A stretch of DNA of 64,000 nt from positions 1-64,000 of the forward strand of contig DAIUDK010000002.1 of the NCBI GenBank assembly GCA_036845725.1, read 5' to 3'. This stretch comes from DSWT01 sp036845725. Lineage in GTDB: Bacteria > Chloroflexota > Anaerolineae > B4-G1 > SLSP01. The notes below the pieces were generated by a model. That model searched no databases and was not told where the DNA came from. It worked only from the letters and a program-made list of their open reading frames with translations. How positions within the stretch are numbered: position 1 is the first letter of the stretch; the number at the start of each line of letters is the position of its first letter. Both the position numbers and the translations under genes were made by a program. Below are positions 7,997 through 16,030 of the stretch, one piece after another.

Positions 7997-8497
7997 ATGG
8001 ACGCATTAGAGGTTATTTTTACCCGACGCAGTATTCGCAGGTATACCAGCGAACCGGTGACTGCGGATGACGTCAAGACGATCCTTGAAGCGGGGATGAA
8101 TGCACCTTCGGCGAACAACCGCCAGCCGTGGCACTTCATCGTCGTGGACAAGCGGGAAAAACTGAACGCGATTATGGAGGTGCATCCCTACTCCAAGATG
8201 CTCGCGGAAGCGCCGCTGGCGATCATCGTGTGCGGCGATCCCGCGGCCTCAAAATTCTGGCAACAAGACTGCGCCGCCGCGACACAGAACATCCTGCTGG
8301 CCGCGCGCGCGTTGGAATTAGGAACGGTGTGGATGGGCGTTTATCCCGACGAGCAACGCGCAGCAAGTGTGGCGGCCCTCTTTGGCGTTCCGGAAGACAT
8401 CAAAGCGATGTGCATCATTGCCGTTGGTCATCCGGCGGAGCACAAAGGCCGCGTAGAGCGCTACGACGCGGGGAAAGTCCACAAAAACGGCTGGTAA
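7997..8497 (+). CDS. Nitroreductase family protein (FMN-dependent)
   Basis: The 166-residue protein matches the small nitroreductase family: an N-terminal FTRRSIRRYTSEPV FMN-phosphate-binding motif (about 8-21), a NAPSANNRQPWHF segment (about 35-47), and a C-terminal GHPAEHKGRV segment. Such enzymes bind FMN as dimers and reduce nitro compounds, quinones or flavins with NAD(P)H. The physiological substrate is unknown. The start at 7997 is set by a strong AAGGAGG (7984-7990); an upstream in-frame ATG falls in a word-repeat tract and is rejected. It lies 70 bases after proS and may share its transcript. Confidence 0.9.
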   Translation: MDALEVIFTRRSIRRYTSEPVTADDVKTILEAGMNAPSANNRQPWHFIVVDKREKLNAIMEVHPYSKMLAEAPLAIIVCGDPAASKFWQQDCAAATQNILLAARALELGTVWMGVYPDEQRAASVAALFGVPEDIKAMCIIAVGHPAEHKGRVERYDAGKVHKNGW

Positions 8498-8499
8498 AT

Positions 8500-8558
8500 A
8501 AAGAGCAGGAGGCAGGAGGCAGGATTTCTTGCTTCCTGCATCTTGCATCTTTACAAGT
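8500..8558. repeat. Word repeat with mirrored halves after the nitroreductase gene
   Basis: GGAGGCAGGAGGCAGGA is followed by TTCCTGCATCTTGCATCTT. The AGGCAGGA and TCCTGCAT words are partly complementary, so the RNA may fold. It lies between convergent genes and might serve as a weak terminator. Confidence 0.45.
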
Positions 8559-9420
8559 CAAGGCGCATTTCGATACGGCGGAACGATTCAATGTAGCCCA
8601 TATCCAACAGGCCCGGCAGATGAGGATCATCGACCGGCAAATTTTCCGTGTTGGTATCCTGGATCGTATACTCGGTATGTAGCGCGTGAACCAAAGCGCG
8701 GGCGACCTCACGTGGGTCGCCCGCTTCTGTTTGCAAAACCAGGCGGCTCAACTGAAAGACCGAACTCTGATACACCACCCAGCCGCGCCCACCGTTCGCC
8801 AGTTCGACGCGCAATGCTCCTAGACTGCCGGCATTGAGCAACGACGGCGTCTCATCCAACCACGAAGGAGCGCTGCGGCGCTGCGCTAACAACTCAGGGA
8901 CCATATCCGGTTCAAGAAACGTCGCCTTGTAACGGCCCACATCCGCTTTCAACTCACCCGGTGGACGGCGTAGAACCAGCAAAACGCGCGTCTCTCGAAA
9001 ACCAAGCTGTGCAAACAAATTGTAGGCTGGCACGTTGTCCTTGATGACTTCCAAGATCATGCACTCAGCGCCCAATTCACGCGCCTTCTGGAGATGATCG
9101 GCCATCAGCAACTTGCCCGTGCCGCGCCGCCGTTTGACCGGCAACACGCCCAGGCGCGTACACCAGCAGCGTCCCGGACGCACGCCAAGCATCGAGATAC
9201 CCAGAATATGCCCATCTGACGTTGCCACGGCAGAGCGCTCCATATCGACGTCGTAATTGTGAATGTACTCGTTCAGACGCCGCGCGTTCATCGGCATGGG
9301 CACGATGTAATCCACACGCGTCTGGTTATAGGCGTTTGTCAACTCTTCGACAGTAAATTCAGAGGCACGTCGGAGAACAGGGTGCTGTCCCACGGCCTCC
9401 ATTGCGCTGACATCACTCAA
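8551..9420 (-). CDS. GNAT family N-acetyltransferase
   Basis: The central part holds a GNAT fold: the acetyl-CoA pyrophosphate loop is RRRGTG in a LGVLPVKRRRGTGKLLM context, followed by a C-terminal NLFAQLGFRE segment typical of the family. About 130 further residues form a divergent C-terminal half, perhaps a second acyltransferase-like domain. The acceptor is unknown. A TTG start at 9420 is preferred because AAGGGG lies 7 bases upstream; a GTG at 9459 lies too close to the candidate -10 (minus-strand TATAAT, 9467-9462) and an ATG at 9402 is also possible. It is transcribed alone, divergent from nothing and downstream of a terminator. Confidence 0.75.
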   Translation of the reverse strand: MSDVSAMEAVGQHPVLRRASEFTVEELTNAYNQTRVDYIVPMPMNARRLNEYIHNYDVDMERSAVATSDGHILGISMLGVRPGRCWCTRLGVLPVKRRRGTGKLLMADHLQKARELGAECMILEVIKDNVPAYNLFAQLGFRETRVLLVLRRPPGELKADVGRYKATFLEPDMVPELLAQRRSAPSWLDETPSLLNAGSLGALRVELANGGRGWVVYQSSVFQLSRLVLQTEAGDPREVARALVHALHTEYTIQDTNTENLPVDDPHLPGLLDMGYIESFRRIEMRLDL

Positions 9421-9461
9421 AACGAATCCCCTTGCCCACCCAGTTATTATTGGACACACTT

Positions 9462-9478
9462 ATTATAACACAATTATA
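9462..9478 (-). promoter_or_regulatory. Candidate -10 region for the GNAT gene
   Basis: On the minus strand two TATAAT-like hexamers occur (9478-9473 and 9467-9462) in an AT-rich stretch in front of the GNAT gene. No clear -35 with normal spacing is visible. Confidence 0.35.
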
Positions 9479-9494
9479 ACATAACAATGACATG

Positions 9495-9539
9495 AAAAAA
9501 AGATGAGCCATGCCACCGTTAGCGGGCATAGCTCATCTT
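9495..9539 (-). terminator. Rho-independent terminator after the DUF4349 gene
   Basis: On the minus strand AAGATGAGCTATGCC pairs with GGCATGGCTCATCT with one bulged position, and is followed by a run of seven T. It lies 60 bases downstream of the DUF4349 lipoprotein gene. Confidence 0.8.
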
Positions 9540-9601
9540 CAATGTATATGAAAGATATAAAGGATCGGGTGGGTCTCACTACGCGAAATCGCGAACAAGC
9601 C

Positions 9602-10558
9602 TTATGAATTCTTCCGTCGCAAAAAACGCTGAACTGCCAGAAAAAGCGCGATGGGTGGGAGCGTGAACGGCACCACAACGATGCCGATCCAGATCGCCAA
9701 CTCCACCAAAACGCGCAAGATCGCAGTAAATGTATTGCCCGCATTTTCGGCGACACGGCCCGCGCTCCAAGGCTCAGGGGCTGGCGTTGGGGTTGCTGTG
9801 GGCGTCGGTGTGGGGCTCGGGGCGACAGGGGGATCGGGCAGATCAGGCGAGAGTTGCACGGTGATCGTCGAGTAGGACGATCGATCGAACAGGTAATTCA
9901 TGCGCCCCTGAACGGTTTCCATTTCAGCCTCGACGGCCTTGAGTTCTTCATTGACCTTTAGCGCCTCTTCGACGCTCTGCGCCTGATCCAGGAAGGTGCG
10001 GATGCGATCCCGCGTCGCTTCGAGATTGTTCAAACGCGATTTCAAATCGACGTACTCATCCGTCACGTCCTGACCACTTGCACGCTCATCGACCACCGAA
10101 AGCGCGATGTCGCGCAGCCGCCGCATCGCCGTCTCGAACTGGTCCACCGGCACCCCCAGCGTGATGCTGGCGTACTTGTACTCCACATCCAGCCACGGCT
10201 CGTACCACACCCGCGAGCTGATGATGTACCCACCGACGTCGCCGACGATCTGCGTCAAGCGGTCGATAGCGACGTCGGTGTGTTCCACCGTCAACTGCAA
10301 ATCGGCGTTCTTGACGATCAGGCGATTCGTACGGGGCGCAGCGACGGCGGGTAACGCATTTCCGCCGGATAGGGTTGGTAACGGCGTCGGCATCACCATT
10401 GGCACCTGCGTAGCAGCGATTTCAACAGGCATTTCCACCGCTTTCTCAACCTCGACGGTTTTCTCGACGACCTTCTCGACTACAGGCGTAGGGGTCGAAC
10501 AAGCAGAGAATAACACCACAGAAAGTACAATCAACGAGAGCCAAAGACTGTGTTTCAT
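9602..10558 (-). CDS. DUF4349 domain lipoprotein
   Basis: The protein starts with a lipoprotein signal (VVLFSAC lipobox, Cys near residue 20) and a repetitive charged linker (VVEKVVEKTVEVEK). A DUF4349 domain of about 200 residues follows (begins near RLIVKNADLQL), containing a coiled-coil stretch (DVTDEYVDLKSRLNNLEA), then a Pro/Thr-rich linker and one C-terminal membrane helix. DUF4349 proteins are envelope-anchored and of unknown function. The start at 10558 is supported by AGGAGA on the minus strand. It is encoded just downstream of the sigma/macroglobulin pair, whose large protein carries a very similar linker, so the two may act together at the envelope. A terminator separates the two transcripts. 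Confidence 0.85.
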   Translation of the reverse strand: MKHSLWLSLIVLSVVLFSACSTPTPVVEKVVEKTVEVEKAVEMPVEIAATQVPMVMPTPLPTLSGGNALPAVAAPRTNRLIVKNADLQLTVEHTDVAIDRLTQIVGDVGGYIISSRVWYEPWLDVEYKYASITLGVPVDQFETAMRRLRDIALSVVDERASGQDVTDEYVDLKSRLNNLEATRDRIRTFLDQAQSVEEALKVNEELKAVEAEMETVQGRMNYLFDRSSYSTITVQLSPDLPDPPVAPSPTPTPTATPTPAPEPWSAGRVAENAGNTFTAILRVLVELAIWIGIVVVPFTLPPIALFLAVQRFLRRKNS

Positions 10559-10665
10559 GATTTTTCTCCTATCTGAACTGGGACTGTTTTTGAGGGTGGC
10601 CCTCATTGAGAGCGCCTCACTTATACAGTTCCATGCAGTTCAGGAGGAAAAAGTTCACACAAATA

Positions 10666-10697
10666 AATACAGGCGCGAACAGATCCGCGCCTGTATT
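10666..10697 (-). terminator. Hairpin terminator after the anti-sigma/macroglobulin gene
   Basis: AATACAGGCGCG (10666-10677) pairs perfectly with CGCGCCTGTATT (10686-10697) around an 8-base loop. On the minus strand the stem is followed by TATTTG. It lies just after the stop of the macroglobulin-like gene and its word-repeat tail. Confidence 0.75.
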
Positions 10698-10724
10698 CCG
10701 TTTAATCCGTTCAATCCGTTGAGC
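10698..10724 (-). repeat. AACGGATTGAACGGATT word tract
   Basis: On the minus strand CTCAACGGATTGAACGGATTA lies right after the macroglobulin gene stop and before the hairpin terminator. It is the same family as 4199-4241, 34141-34168 and 44000-44023. Confidence 0.6.
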
Positions 10725-13700
10725 CTACGGGACTGTCACCTCAATCGCCACCGCGTCGCCCATCTGCGCGCCCTCGGCGTTCACGCGGAAGAGGAACGCG
10801 CCGCGCTCCTCCGGGCGGATAACGATTTGGGCGCTCATCACACCATCCGCCGGTAGCACCACCGTATCTGCTTCGGAAAGCAGCGAGTACCAGGCATCCG
10901 GCGACGGCTGCACAATAACGTTCTGTGCTTCAGGTAAGAAGTTGTAGATCGTCACCGTGATCGTCAGCGGCTCGCCCACACGAATTTCATCCGTAAAGGC
11001 TAACTCGACGAAAAAGTCTTGGAACACCACCAAATCGTAGGTTGCCGCCCCCAGGTCACCGTCACGAGTGGAGGCCAGCGCCGTCAGCTTCCACGTCGTG
11101 ATCGTGTCAGCCAATGGCAGATCGAATGCCAGTGCGCCATCAGCGCCGGTCAGCGCTTCGGGCGCCCAGTAGAGCGTCTCCGGGAAAATGTGCCGCAGCG
11201 GATAGGGTTCCGCCGGAATTGGCTGCGTGATCTCCGGTACTGCCGTCGCCGCTGGAGAAGGGGTAGCGGGTATATCAACAGTTTTTTCTACTTCGACCGG
11301 TTTCTCGGGCTCGCCCGTTTTCTCAACAACCTTCTCCACCTCGACAGTTTTCACAATGACCTGGGGTGTCGGCATACTACACCCCGACATCCACGCCAGT
11401 GGCCCGGCGTAGAGCAGTGGATTGCCCAACGCGCGCGTCAAACCGGAGGTGAGTGCAGGGACGGCAGGCAACGTCACCGCCAGGAAGATGAGCAGGATTG
11501 CCAGGGCCGTCGTCACCCACCCCACCGCGCGCCGCCCTTCGAGGACCAACCCCTGCCCCAAAAGCGCCAGCGCGCCTACCAGTAACAGGAAAGTCGCCAC
11601 GAGAAGGACGAGCAGCCAGCCTGTTGGAGCGTTGTCTTGCGCAGCCAACGTCACGAGGACACCACCGAGTAGCAGGTAAAGCGCCAGCAGCCCGGCGACG
11701 AGCTGCAATCGAACGTCGCGCCGTCGCCAGCCGTGAACCAGCACAACAGTCAACAACACGAGTATGAAACTCAACAACGCCACAAGGATTACGCCGGCAA
11801 ACGCTGGGAGCAGGAGCGCCAGTACGACACCCCCAATCGCCAGCGGCGCGAGGATGACCGCGCCCAACAGCCCCCACCCCAGGCGGCGCAAGGCGCGTCC
11901 TAGCACACCCACCGGCGCCAACCCGCGCGCGACGACGAGGCTCACCAGCAAGGGCAGCGCCGCCAATACCGCCGACAGGCGGCTGACGAGCGCCTGCCGG
12001 GCGCGCGCGGCTTCGTCAACCGGCGCCGTCGTAACGGCGGCGCGCAGTGAGAAATCGGCGACCGGCGCACCCGCCCACGCCGCTTGCGCCGCTACATCCT
12101 GCGCAGCGCGGACTTCGGCCTCGGCGGCCAACAGCGCAGGGACGTCCAGCCCTGTTTCGTCGCGCCGTTCGAGCATCGATTGTTCCAGCAGGAAGTAGGC
12201 GCGGGCAAATCCCGGCGGCAGCGTATCCAGTGCAAAGACCGAGGCGTCCACGACAGCGACGCCCAACGCGGTCTGTACCGGCGCGGCGCGGCCTTCCGTC
12301 TGGAGGTTAGTTTGAATGCGGACTTGCGCCGTCTCCCCTGGATAGTAACGGTCGTGGTCGGCAGTGACGTCTACGGCGACCCGATCCGGCGCATCCACCA
12401 CGACGAGACGCGTATCTGTCGTGAGCGCGCCTTCCGGCGAGAGGGTGTACGCCCGCAACTCCAGCGCGCCCACATGCGTGTTATCCAGGTCGAGCGCGAA
12501 GGTCGCCCGCCCATCGACGACCGGCGCGGTGAGCACAGCCACCGTCTGCCGGGCGTGGATCACGTCGAGGTAGACGGTCTGCACGTCACCCGTGAGCAGC
12601 GCTTCGAGGCGCAGCGTGTCGCCCACGGTGTACGCGGCGCGCTCAGCCCGCAGGAGCAGGACACTCGCTGCCATATCGGCGCGCAAGGTGACAATCTCGC
12701 GTCCTTCTGCGCCGTCGGCGTCCCGCGCGACGATATCCAGCGTGATGGTTTCCGCCGCCGGCGTGAAGCGCAGTTCAGCCAGGCCGTAGGAGGTGACGGC
12801 GCTGTAGTCGCGCCCGTCGATGGTGACGGTCATCGTGGTCTCCGCAGGTACGCCATCAGGATAGGCCGTCATCACGAAGACGGTATTTTCGACGCCGGGT
12901 TTGAGCAGGCCGCTTTCGGGGATCGCCTTGATGAGGATCGGCTGCGGCGCGACGGGAATCTGGTGACGTAGTCCGGCGCGCTGCCCGGCCGCATCCACAA
13001 CTTTGGCGTCCAGTTCAAAGAGCATACTCGCGGCGACCGGAACATCGACAGGCAGCGAGAAGCTGAAGTCGAAGCGGCCTTGCGCGTCGGTCTCGCCGGA
13101 AGCGAGGACGCCATCCGCACTCCGCAGCTCCACCTGCCCGCCTGCCACCGGTTTGCCGAAGAAGTACGTCGCTTCCACTGTCCCCTGCACCGTCTCGCCG
13201 GGCGCGTAGAACGCACGCGCCGCCTCCAACGTCACGTCGAACGCGGGAAGATCATAGGTGTCCACGGTGATCGCGCGCTCGGAAACAGTGTCCCGCACCC
13301 TGGCGCGCAACACGTAAATCCCCAACGGAGTTGAAGAGGGCAAATCGAAGTTCCACGCGCCAACGCCGAACTCGGAGAGGTCAACGGTGATGCTCGCAAG
13401 GCGTTTGCCCTTCGCATCCAACAATTCGAAAGCGAGCCTCTGCCCTGTCACAGGCTTGAAATCCACGGCGTCCAGAACCAGCGCGCGCGCGTGCAAAGTT
13501 TGGCCGGGGCGATAGGCAGGTTTGTCGCCCGCGAGGTAGATTTTGTAAGCCCGTTCGATGCGGATCGGGCGGACGACGCGGCTTTCTCCGGCAGCGGATC
13601 GGGTCTCGACGATGAGGTCTGCCGCGCCCGATAGGTCATCGGGCACGGTGAAAGACACGTCAGCGCTGCCACTTGCATCAGTAGCGCCTTCGTAGACAAG

Positions 13701-14198
13701 CTGAGAGGCCAACCGCACGGCGATCTCCGCTCCGGCGACGGGCGCAGCGCCCATCGAGCGCACAATGACGCGCAGCGCGGCTTCCGTGCCCGGCGCAAAG
13801 CGATCCTGGCCGAGTACGAGCGTCTCCTGAGGCGCAGGTGCGGTGGGAAGGTTAAAGACCTGATAGGCGTTGAACGAGAAGACGATGAGCAACAGCGCCA
13901 TCACGGCTTGCGCGAGGACGCCGCGGCGCTGCCAGAAGGCCCACTGCCAGCGAGGGCGCTCCAAGCGTGCGCGCAGCACGTCGCGGATGTGACTGGCGGC
14001 GGCGTAGGAGAGACGGACGGGCGACATCGCGACACCGAACGTCGCATCCAGGTCGCGCGACAAAACGCGCAATTCATCCAACGCTGCCGCGCACGCCGAG
14101 CAACGCGCCAGATGCGCCTCCACCCGCGCGCGCTCCGTCGCGTTCAATTCGCCATCGAGATAGGCGATTAGCTCATCTTCGACATGATTCTCGTTCAC
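10725..14198 (-). CDS. Transmembrane anti-sigma factor fused to alpha-2-macroglobulin domains
   Basis: The start is a GTG at 14198 with GAGGA upstream, 11 bases after the sigma factor stop; the protein has about 1157 residues. In order: a zinc anti-sigma domain (zf-HC2, residues about 5-45, motif HLARCSAC, HxxxCxxC); one membrane helix (about 92-112); Ig-like repeats including an MG2 domain (YKIYLAGDKPAYRPGQ); a bait-region domain-like segment (VVDASVFALDTLPPGFA); a block of about six to seven membrane helices (about 690-960); an EKVVEK linker preceded by a lipobox-like SGCSMP; and an MG7/A2M domain (TTWKLTALASTRDGDLG). It ends there, so the thioester domain (CGEQ motif) of full macroglobulins is absent. 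Expected role: hold the partner ECF sigma factor at the membrane and sense an envelope event, perhaps proteolysis. Domains are seen; sensing is inference. Confidence 0.8.
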   Translation of the reverse strand: MNENHVEDELIAYLDGELNATERARVEAHLARCSACAAALDELRVLSRDLDATFGVAMSPVRLSYAAASHIRDVLRARLERPRWQWAFWQRRGVLAQAVMALLLIVFSFNAYQVFNLPTAPAPQETLVLGQDRFAPGTEAALRVIVRSMGAAPVAGAEIAVRLASQLVYEGATDASGSADVSFTVPDDLSGAADLIVETRSAAGESRVVRPIRIERAYKIYLAGDKPAYRPGQTLHARALVLDAVDFKPVTGQRLAFELLDAKGKRLASITVDLSEFGVGAWNFDLPSSTPLGIYVLRARVRDTVSERAITVDTYDLPAFDVTLEAARAFYAPGETVQGTVEATYFFGKPVAGGQVELRSADGVLASGETDAQGRFDFSFSLPVDVPVAASMLFELDAKVVDAAGQRAGLRHQIPVAPQPILIKAIPESGLLKPGVENTVFVMTAYPDGVPAETTMTVTIDGRDYSAVTSYGLAELRFTPAAETITLDIVARDADGAEGREIVTLRADMAASVLLLRAERAAYTVGDTLRLEALLTGDVQTVYLDVIHARQTVAVLTAPVVDGRATFALDLDNTHVGALELRAYTLSPEGALTTDTRLVVVDAPDRVAVDVTADHDRYYPGETAQVRIQTNLQTEGRAAPVQTALGVAVVDASVFALDTLPPGFARAYFLLEQSMLERRDETGLDVPALLAAEAEVRAAQDVAAQAAWAGAPVADFSLRAAVTTAPVDEAARARQALVSRLSAVLAALPLLVSLVVARGLAPVGVLGRALRRLGWGLLGAVILAPLAIGGVVLALLLPAFAGVILVALLSFILVLLTVVLVHGWRRRDVRLQLVAGLLALYLLLGGVLVTLAAQDNAPTGWLLVLLVATFLLLVGALALLGQGLVLEGRRAVGWVTTALAILLIFLAVTLPAVPALTSGLTRALGNPLLYAGPLAWMSGCSMPTPQVIVKTVEVEKVVEKTGEPEKPVEVEKTVDIPATPSPAATAVPEITQPIPAEPYPLRHIFPETLYWAPEALTGADGALAFDLPLADTITTWKLTALASTRDGDLGAATYDLVVFQDFFVELAFTDEIRVGEPLTITVTIYNFLPEAQNVIVQPSPDAWYSLLSEADTVVLPADGVMSAQIVIRPEERGAFLFRVNAEGAQMGDAVAIEVTVP

Positions 14199-14208
14199 CG
14201 GAAAATCC

Positions 14209-14886
14209 TCAGACCGCCAATAGTTGTTGCAACTTGCGGTGCGCATTGAACAACCGCGATTTCACCGTACCCTCCCGCACGCCGAGCACGTCGGCGATTT
14301 CGTTGTAGGCCAGATCCTGCTGGTAACGCAACATCACGACGACGCGATGTTCCTCCGGCAACTGATCGACGGCGCGCCACAGGCTGCTGGCCCGCTCCCC
14401 GTCCAGGAAAACCGCCTCTGGGCGCTCGGACGAGGGCGACGGCAGGCGCTCCAGTTGCTCTTCCACATCATCCCATTCGGCGGAGGACGGCTGCTTGCGC
14501 CGCATCCGCATCCGCGCACGGTTGAGCGTCACGCGGTAAAGCCACGTCTCGAAGCGCGCCGGGCCGTTGACATCGTAGTTGGGCAACGCCTTGAGCACAT
14601 CGAGGAAGGTTTCCTGCACTGCGTCCTCCGCTTCCTCGCGGTTGCGGCTGACGAAGAAAGCCACGCGGTAGACGTAGTCCTTGTAGCGATCATAGAGCGC
14701 CTCGAACGCGCGCGGCTGCCCGCGCTGGAACCGCGTGACGAGATCGACCGTAGGGACACCGCCGACCTGTGCTGCGCGGCTGTCGCCAGTCAGTGCGAAG
14801 AGCCAGCGCGCGACGCACCGCACTAAAGTCGCCCAGAGCGAGAGACCCACATGTGGTCGGGGCATCCCTATCGCAAGCACAGACAC
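14209..14886 (-). CDS. ECF-family RNA polymerase sigma factor
   Basis: The 225-residue protein has sigma region 2 (ALYDRYKDYVYRVAFF ... DAVQETFLDVLKALP, about residues 60-105) and region 4 (LPEEHRVVVMLRYQQDLAYNEIADVLGVREGTVKSRLFNAHRKL, about 165-215), with no region 3, as in ECF sigma factors. About 45 extra residues precede region 2. The start is a GTG at 14886 with GAGGAG six to seven bases upstream; a later start inside the N-terminal extension cannot be excluded. It is co-transcribed with the downstream anti-sigma/macroglobulin gene, the usual arrangement of a sigma factor and its transmembrane anti-sigma factor. It would direct transcription of an envelope-response regulon. Confidence 0.92.
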   Translation of the reverse strand: MSVLAIGMPRPHVGLSLWATLVRCVARWLFALTGDSRAAQVGGVPTVDLVTRFQRGQPRAFEALYDRYKDYVYRVAFFVSRNREEAEDAVQETFLDVLKALPNYDVNGPARFETWLYRVTLNRARMRMRRKQPSSAEWDDVEEQLERLPSPSSERPEAVFLDGERASSLWRAVDQLPEEHRVVVMLRYQQDLAYNEIADVLGVREGTVKSRLFNAHRKLQQLLAV

Positions 14887-14911
14887 ACGGCCACTCCTCT
14901 TGTTCTAACTG

Positions 14912-15145
14912 TTACATGCCGTTGGGGCCGGAAAAGTTCGCGGCGCGTCCAGCCCGACTCTGATCGAGATACCAATTGGACACCCGTGTCAAATCCAATT
15001 CGACGCGCAACACTTCCGATTCTCTCGAAACGACCTCGTCCATGATTTGCCCATCAGGGGCGACAGCCATCGTGGGACAGAGCTGCTCCGAGGACGCCGT
15101 ATTGGCGCTCAGGACAAATCGCTGCGTTTCTGCGGCTCTACTCAC
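14912..15145 (-). pseudogene. C-terminal remnant of a carbon-nitrogen hydrolase (nitrilase family)
   Basis: About 70 codons read SRAAETQRFVLSAN ... TMAVAPDGQIMDEV ... VELDLTRVSNW, the pattern of the last beta-strands and helix of nitrilase-superfamily amidohydrolases. The rest of the enzyme, including the Glu-Lys-Cys catalytic residues, is missing: immediately upstream (higher coordinates) is the end of the PPK2 gene. This is a deletion remnant. The GTG at 15145 is only the first in-frame start-like codon. Confidence 0.6.
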
Positions 15146-15162
15146 AAGATGACTTTTCCAAC

Positions 15163-15966
15163 CTACTCGATGACCACCTCATCAAGGTTTTCTTGTGGCT
15201 TGGGGTACTGCATATCGAAGCCTTCCAGCGTCTCCACGAGCACGTCGCTGATGACGAGGTTACGGTACCATTTGCGGTTGGCGGGGACGATGTACCACGG
15301 CGCCCACTCGGTGCTGGTCTCGCTGAGGACGGTTTCGTAAGCGCGCATGTAGTCGTCCCACAACGCACGTTCACCCAGATCGCCGACGTTGAACTTCCAG
15401 CGCTTCTCCGGCTCGTCCAGCCGGGCTTGCAGGCGCGCTTTCTGCTCGTCCTTGCTGATGTGGAGGAAAAACTTGAGGATCGTCGTGCCCTCTTCCGCCA
15501 ACATGCGCTCGAAGTCATTGATGTGCGCGTAACGGCGGCCCCACACCGCCGGCGGGACGAGGTTGCGCACACGCACCACCAGCACGTCCTCGTAGTGGCT
15601 GCGGTTGAAAATCACCATCTCGCCCCTACCCGGTGTGTGCTTGTGGATGCGCCACAGGTAATCGTGGGACAACTCCTCTGACGTGGGCGTTTTGAAACTC
15701 GCCACCTTCACCCCCTGCGGGTTGACGCGGTCGAAGACCCAACGAATGACGCCATCCTTGCCGCCGGTGTCCATCGCTTGCAGCACGATGAGGAGCTTGC
15801 GCTTACCCTCGGCATAGAGCAGTTCCTGTAGCGCCTCCAACTGCCGGTTGAGCTTATCCATCGCCTTCTTGCCCTCGGACTTGCCCTTGTCGAACATGGC
15901 CTTGTCATCGGGGTCCCATTTACTCAAATCTACTTGCATTCCTGGTTTGACGCGATAAATGTCCAT
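15163..15966 (-). CDS. Polyphosphate kinase 2 family protein
   Basis: The 267-residue protein matches PPK2: a Walker A-like MDTGGKDGVIRWVFD (residues about 66-80), the lid and Walker B region FNRSHYEDVLVVRV (about 122-135), and the KWKFNVGDL-type segment near RWKFNVGDLGERALWDDYM. PPK2 enzymes transfer phosphate between polyphosphate and nucleotides in the cytoplasm. Length and single domain fit class I or III (NDP/NMP phosphorylation); which direction dominates cannot be told. It is preceded by a word-repeat tract (15980-16015) and a divergent style of gap after the kinase gene at 16031. The ATG at 15966 has AAGGAG upstream. Confidence 0.93.
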   Translation of the reverse strand: MDIYRVKPGMQVDLSKWDPDDKAMFDKGKSEGKKAMDKLNRQLEALQELLYAEGKRKLLIVLQAMDTGGKDGVIRWVFDRVNPQGVKVASFKTPTSEELSHDYLWRIHKHTPGRGEMVIFNRSHYEDVLVVRVRNLVPPAVWGRRYAHINDFERMLAEEGTTILKFFLHISKDEQKARLQARLDEPEKRWKFNVGDLGERALWDDYMRAYETVLSETSTEWAPWYIVPANRKWYRNLVISDVLVETLEGFDMQYPKPQENLDEVVIE

Positions 15967-16030
15967 TTTAATCTCCTTGTTAGTCTAAAATCCAAAGTCA
16001 GATAGTCGAATAGTCCAGAAATGGGAGGGT

